A stretch of 49,935 nucleotides of DNA from CAZUMJ01 sp964621605 (GTDB lineage Bacteria; Actinomycetota; Acidimicrobiia; Acidimicrobiales; Iamiaceae), in assembly GCA_964621605.1 (NCBI GenBank), contig CAZUMJ010000022.1, forward strand, positions 1 through 49,935. The letters are read 5' to 3'. The notes below the pieces were generated by a model. That model was not told the DNA's origin. It saw only the letters and a list, made by a program, of their open reading frames with translations, and made no database searches. A program made the translations under genes and the position numbers. Positions 8,527 through 16,322 of the stretch are shown in pieces (position 1 is the stretch's first letter; every line of letters begins with the position of its first letter).

Positions 8527-8540
8527 TGAAACGTGTTGCA
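8527..8540. promoter_or_regulatory. KstR-type operator, full match
   Basis: TGAAACGTGTTGCA matches TnnAACnnGTTnnA at every fixed position. It lies 22 nt upstream of the fadD start, in the divergent promoter. Confidence 0.75.
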
Positions 8541-8571
8541 GAAAGGCGCCGGGGCGCGTCGCGCGCGGAAC

Positions 8572-8585
8572 TGGAATGTGTTCTA
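8572..8585. promoter_or_regulatory. KstR-type operator, one mismatch
   Basis: TGGAATGTGTTCTA matches TnnAACnnGTTnnA except AAT for AAC. It overlaps the -10 box of the DUF35/ltp operon. Confidence 0.65.
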
Positions 8586-8589
8586 GTTT
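8584..8589 (+). promoter_or_regulatory. -10 box of the DUF35/ltp operon (leaderless)
   Basis: TAGTTT, 7 nt before the GTG at 8597 and overlapping the KstR-type site, so bound repressor would cover the promoter. Confidence 0.55.
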
Positions 8590-8596
8590 CTCGGAC

Positions 8597-9064
8597 GTGG
8601 CCAACCCAGACGAAGCGACGGGTGACGGCGGCGTCCTGCGAGCCCCGCTCACCATCGAGTACCCGTTCTCGCGCACGACCGGTCCGGTCGTCGGCGCGTT
8701 CCTGACCGGCTTGCGCGAGCGGGTGCTGCTCGGCATCCGCGGCGCAGCCGGGCAGGTGATCGTGCCGCCTGTCGAGTATGACCCGATCACCGCCGAGGAC
8801 CTCACGGAGCTCGTCGAGGTCGGCCCCGGTGGCACCGTCGCCAGCTATGCCTGGGTCGAGACGCCGCACGAGAAGCACCCGCTCGACCGCCCGTTCGCCT
8901 GGGCCCTGATCCGCCTCGACGGCGCCGACACCACGATGCTGCACGTCGTCGATGCGCCGTCGGCTGCGCACGTCACCACCGGGGTCCGCGTCCGCCCCCG
9001 CTGGCGCGACGAGCGAGCTGGAGAGATCACCGACATCGTCTGCTTCGATCTGGAGGACGCGTGA
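8597..9064 (+). CDS. DUF35 OB-fold protein without zinc ribbon (Ltp partner)
   Basis: Protein of 155 residues with the OB-fold part of the DUF35 family (residues about 80-150: VASYAWVETP, FAWALIRLDGADTTMLHVV, VRPRWRDE). At the position where DUF35 proteins carry a Cys-rich zinc ribbon it reads LLGIRGAAGQVIVPP and has no cysteine pair. DUF35 proteins bind thiolase-like Ltp aldolases, as ChsH2 does with Ltp2, and help present the steroid-CoA. The next gene is a second DUF35 protein with an intact ribbon, so the two may act as a pair. GTG start at 8597 is set by the leaderless -10 box. It overlaps the next start by one base (TGATG). Confidence 0.8.
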   Translation: MANPDEATGDGGVLRAPLTIEYPFSRTTGPVVGAFLTGLRERVLLGIRGAAGQVIVPPVEYDPITAEDLTELVEVGPGGTVASYAWVETPHEKHPLDRPFAWALIRLDGADTTMLHVVDAPSAAHVTTGVRVRPRWRDERAGEITDIVCFDLEDA

Positions 9065-9630
9065 TGCCCGAAGCCCCACCCATCCCCGACGCGCCGCAGG
9101 TCGTGCTGCCCCCGAGCATCGCCGCGGCCGAGCCGGTCCGCAGCGTCCGCACACCTGCTCGCCTCGACTACGACTTCACCGCGGGGCGGGCAACCTCCAC
9201 GTTCCTGCGCGGCATCCTCGAGCACAAGCTGCTCGGCGAGGCGTGCCCCATCTGCCACAAGGTGTACGTGCCCTCTCGTGGTGCGTGCCCGTCGCACGGC
9301 GTGCCGACCGAGGGCATCGTGGAGCTCCCCGACCGCGGCGTGATCGTGTCGTACTGCGTGGTGAACGTCGCCTTCTACGGCTCGGTCATGGAGCTTCCGT
9401 ACGTGAGCGCCCTGATCCAGCTCGAAGGCGCCGACATGTTCCTCATGCACCTCATCCAAGAGGCGGACGTGGCCGCGATCCGCGTCGGCCAGTGGGTCGA
9501 GGCGGTGTGGGTCGACGACGCCGACCTGCAGCCGACGCTCGAGAGCATCCGCTACTTCAAGCCGCTCGACCGGCAGGACGCCACCGTCGACGAAGCCGGG
9601 CACGTCACCGCATGGGGAGGGGAGGCCTGA
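9064..9630 (+). CDS. DUF35 zinc-ribbon OB-fold protein (Ltp partner)
   Basis: Protein of 188 residues. A proline-rich N-terminus is followed by a helix (TSTFLRGILEHKLLGEA), the zinc ribbon CPICHKVYVPSRGACPSHG (about residues 60-78, three Cys plus His) and an OB fold (VSYCVVNVAFY, VSALIQLEGADMFLMHL, VGQWVEAVWVDD). Such proteins form complexes with Ltp-type aldolases in steroid side-chain cleavage. The preceding gene is a ribbon-less relative and the next two are ltp4- and ltp3-like, the same neighbourhood as Rv3521-Rv3522-Rv3523 in M. tuberculosis. The start overlaps the previous stop by one base. Confidence 0.85.
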   Translation: MPEAPPIPDAPQVVLPPSIAAAEPVRSVRTPARLDYDFTAGRATSTFLRGILEHKLLGEACPICHKVYVPSRGACPSHGVPTEGIVELPDRGVIVSYCVVNVAFYGSVMELPYVSALIQLEGADMFLMHLIQEADVAAIRVGQWVEAVWVDDADLQPTLESIRYFKPLDRQDATVDEAGHVTAWGGEA

Positions 9631-10691
9631 TGCGCGACGTCGCCATCGTCTCGTTCGCACAATCCGACCACCAGCGTTCGGTCACCGACCTCAACGAGGT
9701 CGAGATGCTGATGCCGGTCACGCGCGCCGCGCTCGACCAGGTTGGCCTCACCATCCGCGACATCGGGTTCACCTGCTCGGGGAGCACCGACTATCTCGCC
9801 GGCAGCGCCTTCTCGTTCGTCTCCACCCTCGATGGCGTCGGGCCGTGGCCACCCATCCAGGAGTCGCACGTCGAGATGGACGGCGCCTGGGCCCTCTACG
9901 AGGCGTGGGTGAAGCTGCAGATGGGCGAGATCGACACCGCCTTCGTCTACGCCTACTCGAAGTCGTCGCCGGGCGACCTGCCGATGGTCCTCAGCCGCCA
10001 ACTCGACCCGTACTCCGCGGGTCCGCTGTGGCCCGACTCGGTGAGCATCGCCGCGCTCGGCGCGCAGGCCGCGCTCGACGCCGGGGCGGTGACGCTCGAT
10101 GCGATGGCCGCGGTGGCCGCCCGCAGCCGTCGTGACGCGCTCGCCAACAACCCGCACGCGCAGCTCCGCTGGGACCGCAGCGCGGACGAGGTGGCGGCCG
10201 AGCCCCCGCACCGCGGGGTGTTGCGACGCTCCGACTGCCCGCCGATCTCCGACGGCGCGACCGCGATCGTGCTCGCCGCCGGTGACCGTGCTCGCGACCT
10301 CGCGGAGCGACCGGCCTGGATCCGCGGCATCGACCACCGGGTCGACCCGATGCACATCGGGCTGCGTGACCTCGCGGATGTCCCCTCGGCCCGGCTCGCG
10401 GCGCAGCACGCCGGGGTGGCCGACGGCCCTGTCGACGTGTGGGAGCTCCACGCACCCTTTACGCACGAGGAGCTCCTGCTCCGGCGAGCGATGGGCGTGC
10501 CAGACGACGCCGTCGTGAACCCGTCGGGCGGCGCGCTGTGCGCCAACCCGATGCTCACCGCCGGCCTCGTGCGCATCGGCGAGGCCGCCGCACGCATCGC
10601 AGACGGCAGCGCCGGGCGAGCGGTCGCCCACGCAACCCAGGGCCCGGCCCTGCAACAGAACCTCGTCACCGTCCTGGAAGGGGACCGCTGA
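9630..10691 (+). CDS. ltp4: Ltp4-like thiolase-fold lipid-transfer protein/aldolase
   Basis: SCP2-thiolase-like protein of 353 residues, the same size class as mycobacterial Ltp4 (Rv3522). It begins MRDVAIVSFAQSDHQRS and ends with HATQGPALQQNLVTVLEG, the family's C-terminal glycine-rich motif. Internal signatures are CSGSTDYLAGSAFSF, FVYAYSKSSPGDLP and NPSGGALCANPMLTAG. The classic thiolase active cysteine is not apparent, which fits retro-aldol cleavage of the sterol side chain rather than thiolysis. Ltp3 and Ltp4 of Rhodococcus are linked to degradation of C-24-branched sterol side chains. TGATG overlaps join it to the DUF35 gene before and the ltp3-like gene after. Confidence 0.85.
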   Translation: MRDVAIVSFAQSDHQRSVTDLNEVEMLMPVTRAALDQVGLTIRDIGFTCSGSTDYLAGSAFSFVSTLDGVGPWPPIQESHVEMDGAWALYEAWVKLQMGEIDTAFVYAYSKSSPGDLPMVLSRQLDPYSAGPLWPDSVSIAALGAQAALDAGAVTLDAMAAVAARSRRDALANNPHAQLRWDRSADEVAAEPPHRGVLRRSDCPPISDGATAIVLAAGDRARDLAERPAWIRGIDHRVDPMHIGLRDLADVPSARLAAQHAGVADGPVDVWELHAPFTHEELLLRRAMGVPDDAVVNPSGGALCANPMLTAGLVRIGEAAARIADGSAGRAVAHATQGPALQQNLVTVLEGDR

Positions 10692-11851
10692 TGGCCAAGG
10701 AACGTGTCGCCGTCATCGGCGTCGGCCAGACCAAGTACGCCGCGACCCGCGGAGATGTGTCGATGGCGGGTCTGGTGCGCGAGGCCGCCGTGCGTGCCCT
10801 CGCCGACGCCGAGCTCACCTGGGCCGACATCGACGCCGTCGTGATCGGCAAGGCGCCCGACTTCTTCGAGGGCGTGATGATGCCCGAGCTGTTCCTCGCC
10901 GACGCGCTCGGCGCGACCGGCAAGCCGATGCTGCGCGTGCACACTGCGGGGTCGGTCGGCGGTTCGACCGCGATCGTGGCGGCGAGCCTGGTGCAGGCCG
11001 GCATCCACAAGCGCGTGCTGACCGTCGCGTTCGAGAAGCAGTCCGAGAGCGAGGCCATGTGGGCGCTCTCGCTGCCGATCCCGTTCACACCACCGCTGCA
11101 CGCCGGTGCCGGCGGCTACTTCGCCCCGCACATCCGCAGCTACATGCGCAGAGCGCAGGCCCCCGACCACATCGGGATCCTCGTGGCGTTGAAGGACCGG
11201 CGCAACGCGCTGAAGAACCCCTACGCGCACCTGCACGAGACCGACATCACGTTCGAGTCGGTGCAGGAGTCGATCATGTTGTGGGACCCGATCCGCTACG
11301 CCGAGACGTGCCCGTCGTCCGACGGGGCATGCGCGATGGTGCTCGCCGCGGAAGACGTGGCCGCGCGGGCACCGCGCCCGCCGGCGTGGGTGCACAGCAC
11401 CGCGATGCGTTCCGAGCCGACCCTTTCGGCCGACCGCGACCCGGTGCTGCCACATGCCAGCGCGGATTGCGCCGCGGCGCTGTTCCGCGACGCCGGCATC
11501 ACCGATCCGCGTGCCGAGATCGACTGCGCCGAGATCTACGTGCCGTTCAGCTGGTTCGAGCCGATGTGGTTGGAGAGCCTCGGGTTTGCCGCGCCCGGCG
11601 AAGGTTGGAAGCTGACCGAGGCGGGCGTGACCGAGATCGGAGGCGACCTCCCGGTGAACATGTCGGGCGGGGTGCTGTCGAGCAACCCGATCGGCGCATC
11701 GGGGATGATCCGCTTCGCGGAAGCCGCCAACCAGGTGCGCGGCCTGTGTGGCGACCACCAGGTCGACGGGGCCCGACGGGCGCTCGGCCACGCCTACGGT
11801 GGGGGCTCGCAGTACTTCGCGATGTGGGTCGTCGGATCGGAGAAGCTCTGA
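10691..11851 (+). CDS. ltp3: Ltp3-like thiolase-fold lipid-transfer protein/aldolase
   Basis: SCP2-thiolase-like protein of 386 residues, close to mycobacterial Ltp3 (Rv3523). It starts MAKERVAVIGVGQTKYAATR and ends HAYGGGSQYFAMWVVG. The segments RVHTAGSVGGSTAIVAASL, CPSSDGACAMVLAAED and MSGGVLSSNPIGASGMIRFAEA are family landmarks. It is predicted to form a complex with the Ltp4-like protein and the DUF35 proteins encoded just upstream and to act in shortening the sterol side chain. The ATG overlaps the previous stop by one base and the next gene overlaps its own stop the same way. Confidence 0.87.
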   Translation: MAKERVAVIGVGQTKYAATRGDVSMAGLVREAAVRALADAELTWADIDAVVIGKAPDFFEGVMMPELFLADALGATGKPMLRVHTAGSVGGSTAIVAASLVQAGIHKRVLTVAFEKQSESEAMWALSLPIPFTPPLHAGAGGYFAPHIRSYMRRAQAPDHIGILVALKDRRNALKNPYAHLHETDITFESVQESIMLWDPIRYAETCPSSDGACAMVLAAEDVAARAPRPPAWVHSTAMRSEPTLSADRDPVLPHASADCAAALFRDAGITDPRAEIDCAEIYVPFSWFEPMWLESLGFAAPGEGWKLTEAGVTEIGGDLPVNMSGGVLSSNPIGASGMIRFAEAANQVRGLCGDHQVDGARRALGHAYGGGSQYFAMWVVGSEKL

Positions 11852-12618
11852 TGTCGGGTCGTCTGGAAGGCAAGGTCGCCATCGTCACCGGTGCGGCCCA
11901 GGGTCAGGGCGAAGCCGAGGCTCGCCGCTTCGTGGCGGAGGGCGCCAAGGTCGTCATCGCCGACGTGAACGAAGACAAGGGCGCCGCGCTCGCGGCCGAG
12001 CTCGGTGACGCCGCACTCTTCGAACACCTCGACGTCACCGACGAAGAGCAGTGGGCCGCCACGGTCGTGGCCGCGGAGAGTGCGTTCGGGTCGGTCTCGG
12101 TGCTGGTCAACAACGCGGGCATCTTGGTGTTCGGCGCCATGCAGCGCCTGGCGGTGGAGGACTTTCGTCGCAGCCTCGACGTGAACCTCACCGGCACCTT
12201 CCTCGGGATGCAGGCCGTGTACCGGTCGATGAAGGCCGGCGGTGGCGGCTCGATCGTGAACATCTCGAGCTTCGGCGGGCTCACCGGCCTCCCGATGCTC
12301 CCCGCGTACGTCGCCGCCAAGTGGGGTGTGCGTGGCCTCACGAAGACGGCCGCGATCGACTTCGCGAACGCTGGTATCCGGGTGAACTCGGTGCACCCCG
12401 GTGGCGTCGACACCCCCATGACGCAGAACCCCGACGGCACCCCCACCCACGACGCACCGTTCAACCAGTCGCTGCCGATCAAGCGCCACGCCCACCCCGA
12501 GGAGATCGCGTCGATGGTGCTCTTCCTCGCATCCGACGAGTCGAGCTACTGCACGGGCTCCGAGTTCGTCGTGGACGGGGGCGGCACGTGCGGCCTCCAC
12601 AACCTGCTCACCGGCTGA
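11851..12618 (+). CDS. Short-chain dehydrogenase/reductase, hydroxysteroid dehydrogenase type
   Basis: Classical SDR of 255 residues that uses NAD(P)H to interconvert an alcohol and a ketone. It has the cofactor motif TGAAQGQG (residues 13-20), NNAG (87-90), the catalytic Asn112, Ser140, and YVAAK (Tyr153, Lys157). Asp38 at the end of the second strand (IADVN) points to NAD(H). The sequence resembles 3-alpha/20-beta-hydroxysteroid dehydrogenases and FabG-like oxidoreductases. Its position inside the ltp operon suggests oxidation of a hydroxyl on a sterol intermediate, which is inference from context. Confidence 0.9.
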   Translation: MSGRLEGKVAIVTGAAQGQGEAEARRFVAEGAKVVIADVNEDKGAALAAELGDAALFEHLDVTDEEQWAATVVAAESAFGSVSVLVNNAGILVFGAMQRLAVEDFRRSLDVNLTGTFLGMQAVYRSMKAGGGGSIVNISSFGGLTGLPMLPAYVAAKWGVRGLTKTAAIDFANAGIRVNSVHPGGVDTPMTQNPDGTPTHDAPFNQSLPIKRHAHPEEIASMVLFLASDESSYCTGSEFVVDGGGTCGLHNLLTG

Positions 12619-12643
12619 GCGTGCACGGTCCGGCGAGGCATCG

Positions 12644-13804
12644 GTGACGTTCCCGGACTTCTGTTGGGCGGTCGGCGAGGAATCGTCGGACCCGGTCGTG
12701 CTGCGCGGCGGCGAGCCGTACCGCGTGGACGAGCTCGGGCAGTCCGGTCACCTGGCGCGCCAGGACGCCGATCTCGGCGACGTGGCAGCGCTCGGGGTGC
12801 GGGTCGTGCGCTACGGGATGCCGTGGGCGCAGGTCGAGGTGGCACCCGGGTCGTACGACTGGACCTTGTGGGACCGTGCGCTCGCGGCCTGTGAGCGACA
12901 CGGCCTCGAGCCGATCGTCGACCTCTGCCACTTCGGCCTGCCCGACCATCTCGGTGGCTTCTGCGACAACACGTGGGTGCCGGCGTTCCTGCGCTACGTC
13001 GACGCCTTCCTCGCTCGTTACCCCGAGCCACGGTGGTTCACGCCGGTGAACGAGCCGACGATGACAGCGGTGATGTCGGGTAGGTACGGCGTCTGGAACG
13101 ACCGGCGGGCCAGCGATCACGACTACGCCCTCGCCCTCACGCACTGCGTGCTGGCGAACGTCGAGGCGCACGCCCGCATCGTGGGCGACCGCGACGGGTG
13201 GTCGATCGGCGCTGAGGCACTGGCCGTCCCGGCGGGGCCCGTGGAGGACGACGACACCCAGCTCCGTCTCGCGCTGGAGCGCGCCGCGTGGGACCTGACG
13301 TTCGGCAAGGAGTTGCATCCCTTGGCCGAGCCGGCGTTCGCGAGGGTGCCCGAGGCGGCACGGATGCGCGTTGGCGAGCTCGCCACGACACAGCACGTGG
13401 TTGCCGGCCATGACCTGTATCCGATCTCGGTGTTCGGCCCCGGAGACCTGACGATCGCCGACCGCCTCGATGCCTACGAGCGTTGGGCGACCGACTGGCA
13501 CGCCCGCTATGCCGTGCCCTTCTGGGTGGCCGAGACGTCCAACCTCGGACTCGACGTCGGGGAGCAAGGGCCCTGGCTCGATGCCCTCACCGAGCGGTTG
13601 GGCACCATGCGCGACGCGGGCCTACCGGTTCGTGGGCTGTGCTGGTACAGCCGTGGGGATCAGTTCGACTGGCAGACCGCACTGCTCGAACCGGTCGGTG
13701 CGATCACCGAGGTGGGGTTGTTCACCCAGGACCGTGTGGCGCGGCCCGTCGCCGCTCGTCTCGATGAGCTGATTCGGTCGCACACCCCATCCGCCGTCGA
13801 CTGA
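12644..13804 (+). CDS. Glycoside hydrolase family 1-like beta-glycosidase
   Basis: TIM-barrel glycosidase of 386 residues, shorter than typical GH1 enzymes (about 450). The acid/base motif TPVNEPT (Glu137) and the nucleophile strand FWVAETSN (Glu297, in place of the usual TENG) are both present, along with RYGMPWAQVEVAPGSYDW near the N-terminus. It should cleave a beta-glycoside; no signal peptide is seen, so it is cytoplasmic. It begins 25 bp after the SDR on the same strand and is probably the last gene of the sterol operon, which raises the idea of steryl glycosides as substrates. The GTG start has a weak GAGG 6 nt upstream. Confidence 0.78.
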   Translation: MTFPDFCWAVGEESSDPVVLRGGEPYRVDELGQSGHLARQDADLGDVAALGVRVVRYGMPWAQVEVAPGSYDWTLWDRALAACERHGLEPIVDLCHFGLPDHLGGFCDNTWVPAFLRYVDAFLARYPEPRWFTPVNEPTMTAVMSGRYGVWNDRRASDHDYALALTHCVLANVEAHARIVGDRDGWSIGAEALAVPAGPVEDDDTQLRLALERAAWDLTFGKELHPLAEPAFARVPEAARMRVGELATTQHVVAGHDLYPISVFGPGDLTIADRLDAYERWATDWHARYAVPFWVAETSNLGLDVGEQGPWLDALTERLGTMRDAGLPVRGLCWYSRGDQFDWQTALLEPVGAITEVGLFTQDRVARPVAARLDELIRSHTPSAVD

Positions 13805-13946
13805 CCGGTCTCCTCCGCGTAGAGCTGGCCAGCCGCGCTGCAGTGGCACGCGGCAGCGGCACTGGCGTTCCACCGGCAGATGCGGGCCGCAATACCCTGG
13901 AGCGGGACAGCGGGTACGCATTCGCTGATGGCGGAGGTGGGCAGAG

Positions 13947-15210
13947 ATGCCACAGAACGTGAGCATGGCGGCTTCCGCCTCGCGCTGGCTGGCGCTGTTG
14001 GCGCTGGGACTGTTGCCGGCGTGCGGTTCCGGCTCCAACGCGCAGAGCTCGGGTGCTGCTGGGGCGGGTGACGCTGTAAGCGCAAGGCCAGCACTTGTGT
14101 CGAGCGCATCTGTCGACCCGGAGGCATCCACGGAGCTCGCTGCCGTCTATACCCCGGGGTCATCGGGAGCACGGGCAGTGATCGTTCCTCCCAGCGGCTA
14201 CGGCACGATCCAAACCATCGCCGCCCCGGGAGACGCCGCCGGCGCGTGGGCGTGGTCTGCATCGGCGACCGACTCGCGTGTTTGGCACGTCGATGGTGCG
14301 GGGAAGTCGGGCTCGTGGTCGCTCGGGAGCGACGCCGAGGTGCGTGCCCCGGCGAGCCAGCCGGCCATGGCGGCATGTGGTGACCAGGCGTGGTTGGGCG
14401 TCAACCACACGCTCATCCACCTCGACTCCGCCTCAGGGGTGGTTGCTCGATTCCGCCTGCCGGAGACCTCGCCCATCGCGGCAGTCGATGCCTACCGGCC
14501 CCCATCCCTACAAGGTGTGGCGGCGATCGATGCCGTCGCGTGCGATGGGACGCACGTCGCAGTGGCCGTCTCGGACGCGACAACCGGCCTCGTGTTCGAC
14601 CCTGGCACAAAGCAGTTCACCACGGTCGCCCTGCCGGATGGCTATGAGGCCGTCTCGGTCGCACTCGCTGCCAACGGCCGCGTGGCGTTCGGCGCGCGTG
14701 GCTACGGGCCCGTAGCGCTGCCTCCTCAGGTTCTCGTTGCCGGTTTCGACGGGAGGCATGCCCTGGTGTCATCCGTCCAGGACGCGTCCTCGCTGTCGGT
14801 GGACGGCGGGCGCCTCCGAGTCGGCCAGGTTGGTCAAGGCGTCGATCTTGCGACAGGCGCGGTGACGGGAGCAACGGTTCCGACCTGGGTCACCGACGCG
14901 CGCGACCCGCTTCATGACCGGGCTCCAGTCGAGGGCGTCGGCGGTAGCTGGCTTGCTCGCGAGGCGCGCACCGGGCGACTGGTGGTCACGTCCGGAGGCG
15001 CCGCTCCTCGGTCGAGTTCGGTCGATCTCGGTCGGGGCGCGGTGTGTGCCCAGCACCCCGCGTGGTAGCCAGACGACGGTCACCTACGCCCCCGACGGGT
15101 GGTGCCCGGTAGGAGCGCGCACCTTTGTGCTCGATGGTGCCGGCAACCTCTTCGTGGTTCCGATGAGCGGCGCGATCACACCTGTGCTGCAGGTGCGGTC
15201 ACCGGTCTGA
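13947..15210 (+). pseudogene. Secreted lipoprotein with beta-propeller-like repeats, frameshifted near 15056
   Basis: A lipoprotein signal peptide (LALLALGLLPAC, lipobox Cys at about residue 26) is followed by a Ser/Ala linker and repeated beta-strand segments (SRVWHVDGAGKSGSW, TGLVFDPGTKQFTTV, PQVLVAGFDGRHALV) like a beta-propeller. The first frame stops at 15068. The sequence in the +1 frame continues with TTVTYAPDGWCPVGARTFVL and ends LQVRSPV at 15210, with strongly coding-like codons. Removing one C from the run CCCC at 15056-15059 restores one frame of about 420 residues. This is either an assembly error or a real inactivation. The function is not recognised. Start may be ATG 13947 or 13965; GGAGG-like purines precede 13947. 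Confidence 0.65.
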
Positions 15211-15221
15211 GGGCCCCCACT

Positions 15222-15264
15222 CGCTCCCTCCCTCTCGAGGGTGCTGCGACGGCACGAGGGAGCG
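15222..15264. terminator. Hairpin between convergent genes
   Basis: Perfect 9-bp arms CGCTCCCTC and GAGGGAGCG flank a 25-nt loop, placed between the convergent lipoprotein and AurF-like genes and ending one base before the latter's stop. It is probably a bidirectional terminator. Confidence 0.55.
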
Positions 15265-15265
15265 G

Positions 15266-16261
15266 CTACCCAGCGAGCGCGCGGCGCCACGAGTGGGTGG
15301 GGCGTCCGCCACGGAACACGCCGGCCGAGACGAGCGCGTCGCACACGGGCTGGAGCACCTGACGGCGCAAGGCTCGGCGCTCGGGGGTTTGGCGGGCTGC
15401 CTTCCACGTCTCCCAGGTGGGGAGGCCGACCGTGGCGTACACGCCGGGGTGCACGAGCATGTCGAACATGCCCGCGCCGGCGATGGGTGCGAGGTGGCGG
15501 ATAGCGAAGCGCTCGAACCAACCGGCCTCGGCGAACAGCTCGGGCAGCACCATGCGGCCGAACGACAGGTGCCGGGCCTCTTCGGCACGGTGGTAGCGGT
15601 TCACCTCGCGGATGAACGGGTCGGTGGCCGGGTCGTCCATCGCCAACTTCTGGAGCAGGTCGGGGCCTTCCTCGCCGAACAGCACCATCACCATGAACGC
15701 CGCGTCGTGACGGAGCGCCCAGCCGGTGATGCGGCTGTCGAGGAACTTCACGATGGGCCCGGTGAGCGGGTTCTTGGCGGTGGGCTGGAGCTGCGCGATC
15801 ACCCGGATGAACAGGCGGGAGTGGCGGGTCTCCTCGCCGACCTCGTGGAGCATGTAGGTGACCCGAGGGTCGGTGAGGTCACGCCGGTAGGCGAGGCTAC
15901 GCCCGAAGTTGGCCATGAGCGTGGACTCGAAGCGCACGCCCGCGTCGAACACCGCGGCCATCTCCTCACGGCCGAGGGTGCGCCACTGCTCGGGGGTGAG
16001 GTCGAGGTCGAGCCCCGCCACGCTGAGCAAGGAGCGGGGGAGGACCTCGCCGTCGCCGAGCTCGCCGACGACATCGACGTCGGGGTCGATGACCCGGCGG
16101 GCGGACGCCGTGTTGAGCTTGGTGACGCGTGCGGTGCGTGTCCCGTGCGCGGCTGCCGCGGTTGCCGTCGCGCGTGCTTCCGCGGCGTCGGCGGATGCGT
16201 GGGTGGCGTCGGCGGAGGCGTGGGTGGCGTCGGCGGTGGCAGGCGGCTCGAGCAGGGTCAT
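15266..16261 (-). CDS. AurF-like diiron N-oxygenase
   Basis: Ferritin-like non-haem diiron oxygenase of 331 residues; characterised AurF oxidises the amino group of p-aminobenzoate to a nitro group. Spacing of the iron ligands matches AurF: Glu112 (RFESTLMAN), Glu144 and His147 (EETRH), Glu197 or 198 (FGEEGPD), His224, Glu228 and His231 (HRAEEARH). The first 45 residues are low-complexity Ala-rich sequence with a duplicated DATHASA and are probably disordered or upstream of the true start. The gene is divergent from a TetR regulator with a perfect operator between them. The substrate is unknown; many family members in actinobacteria are uncharacterised. Confidence 0.87.
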   Translation of the reverse strand: MTLLEPPATADATHASADATHASADAAEARATATAAAAHGTRTARVTKLNTASARRVIDPDVDVVGELGDGEVLPRSLLSVAGLDLDLTPEQWRTLGREEMAAVFDAGVRFESTLMANFGRSLAYRRDLTDPRVTYMLHEVGEETRHSRLFIRVIAQLQPTAKNPLTGPIVKFLDSRITGWALRHDAAFMVMVLFGEEGPDLLQKLAMDDPATDPFIREVNRYHRAEEARHLSFGRMVLPELFAEAGWFERFAIRHLAPIAGAGMFDMLVHPGVYATVGLPTWETWKAARQTPERRALRRQVLQPVCDALVSAGVFRGGRPTHSWRRALAG

Positions 16262-16279
16262 GACAGAAGACTAGTGCGA

Positions 16280-16304
16280 CTGTTGGATTCGATCAATCCA
16301 ACAG
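16280..16304. promoter_or_regulatory. Perfect 10-bp inverted repeat, TetR operator
   Basis: Arms CTGTTGGATT and AATCCAACAG with spacer CGATC, placed between the divergent AurF-like and TetR genes. It overlaps the region upstream of the TAGAAT box at 16311, so the TetR protein probably represses both genes from here. Confidence 0.8.
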
Positions 16305-16310
16305 TTTTGC

Positions 16311-16316
16311 TAGAAT
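16311..16316 (+). promoter_or_regulatory. -10 box of the TetR gene (leaderless)
   Basis: TAGAAT, 6 nt before the ATG at 16323; no Shine-Dalgarno. Confidence 0.6.
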
Positions 16317-16322
16317 CTGACC

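Noticed and set aside
8504..9154. Upstream extension of the fadD frame beyond the N gap
   Set aside because: The frame past the gap is antisense to the DUF35 gene; the true N-terminus (MPTTGFWRLAAEDPAR) is in another frame before the gap.
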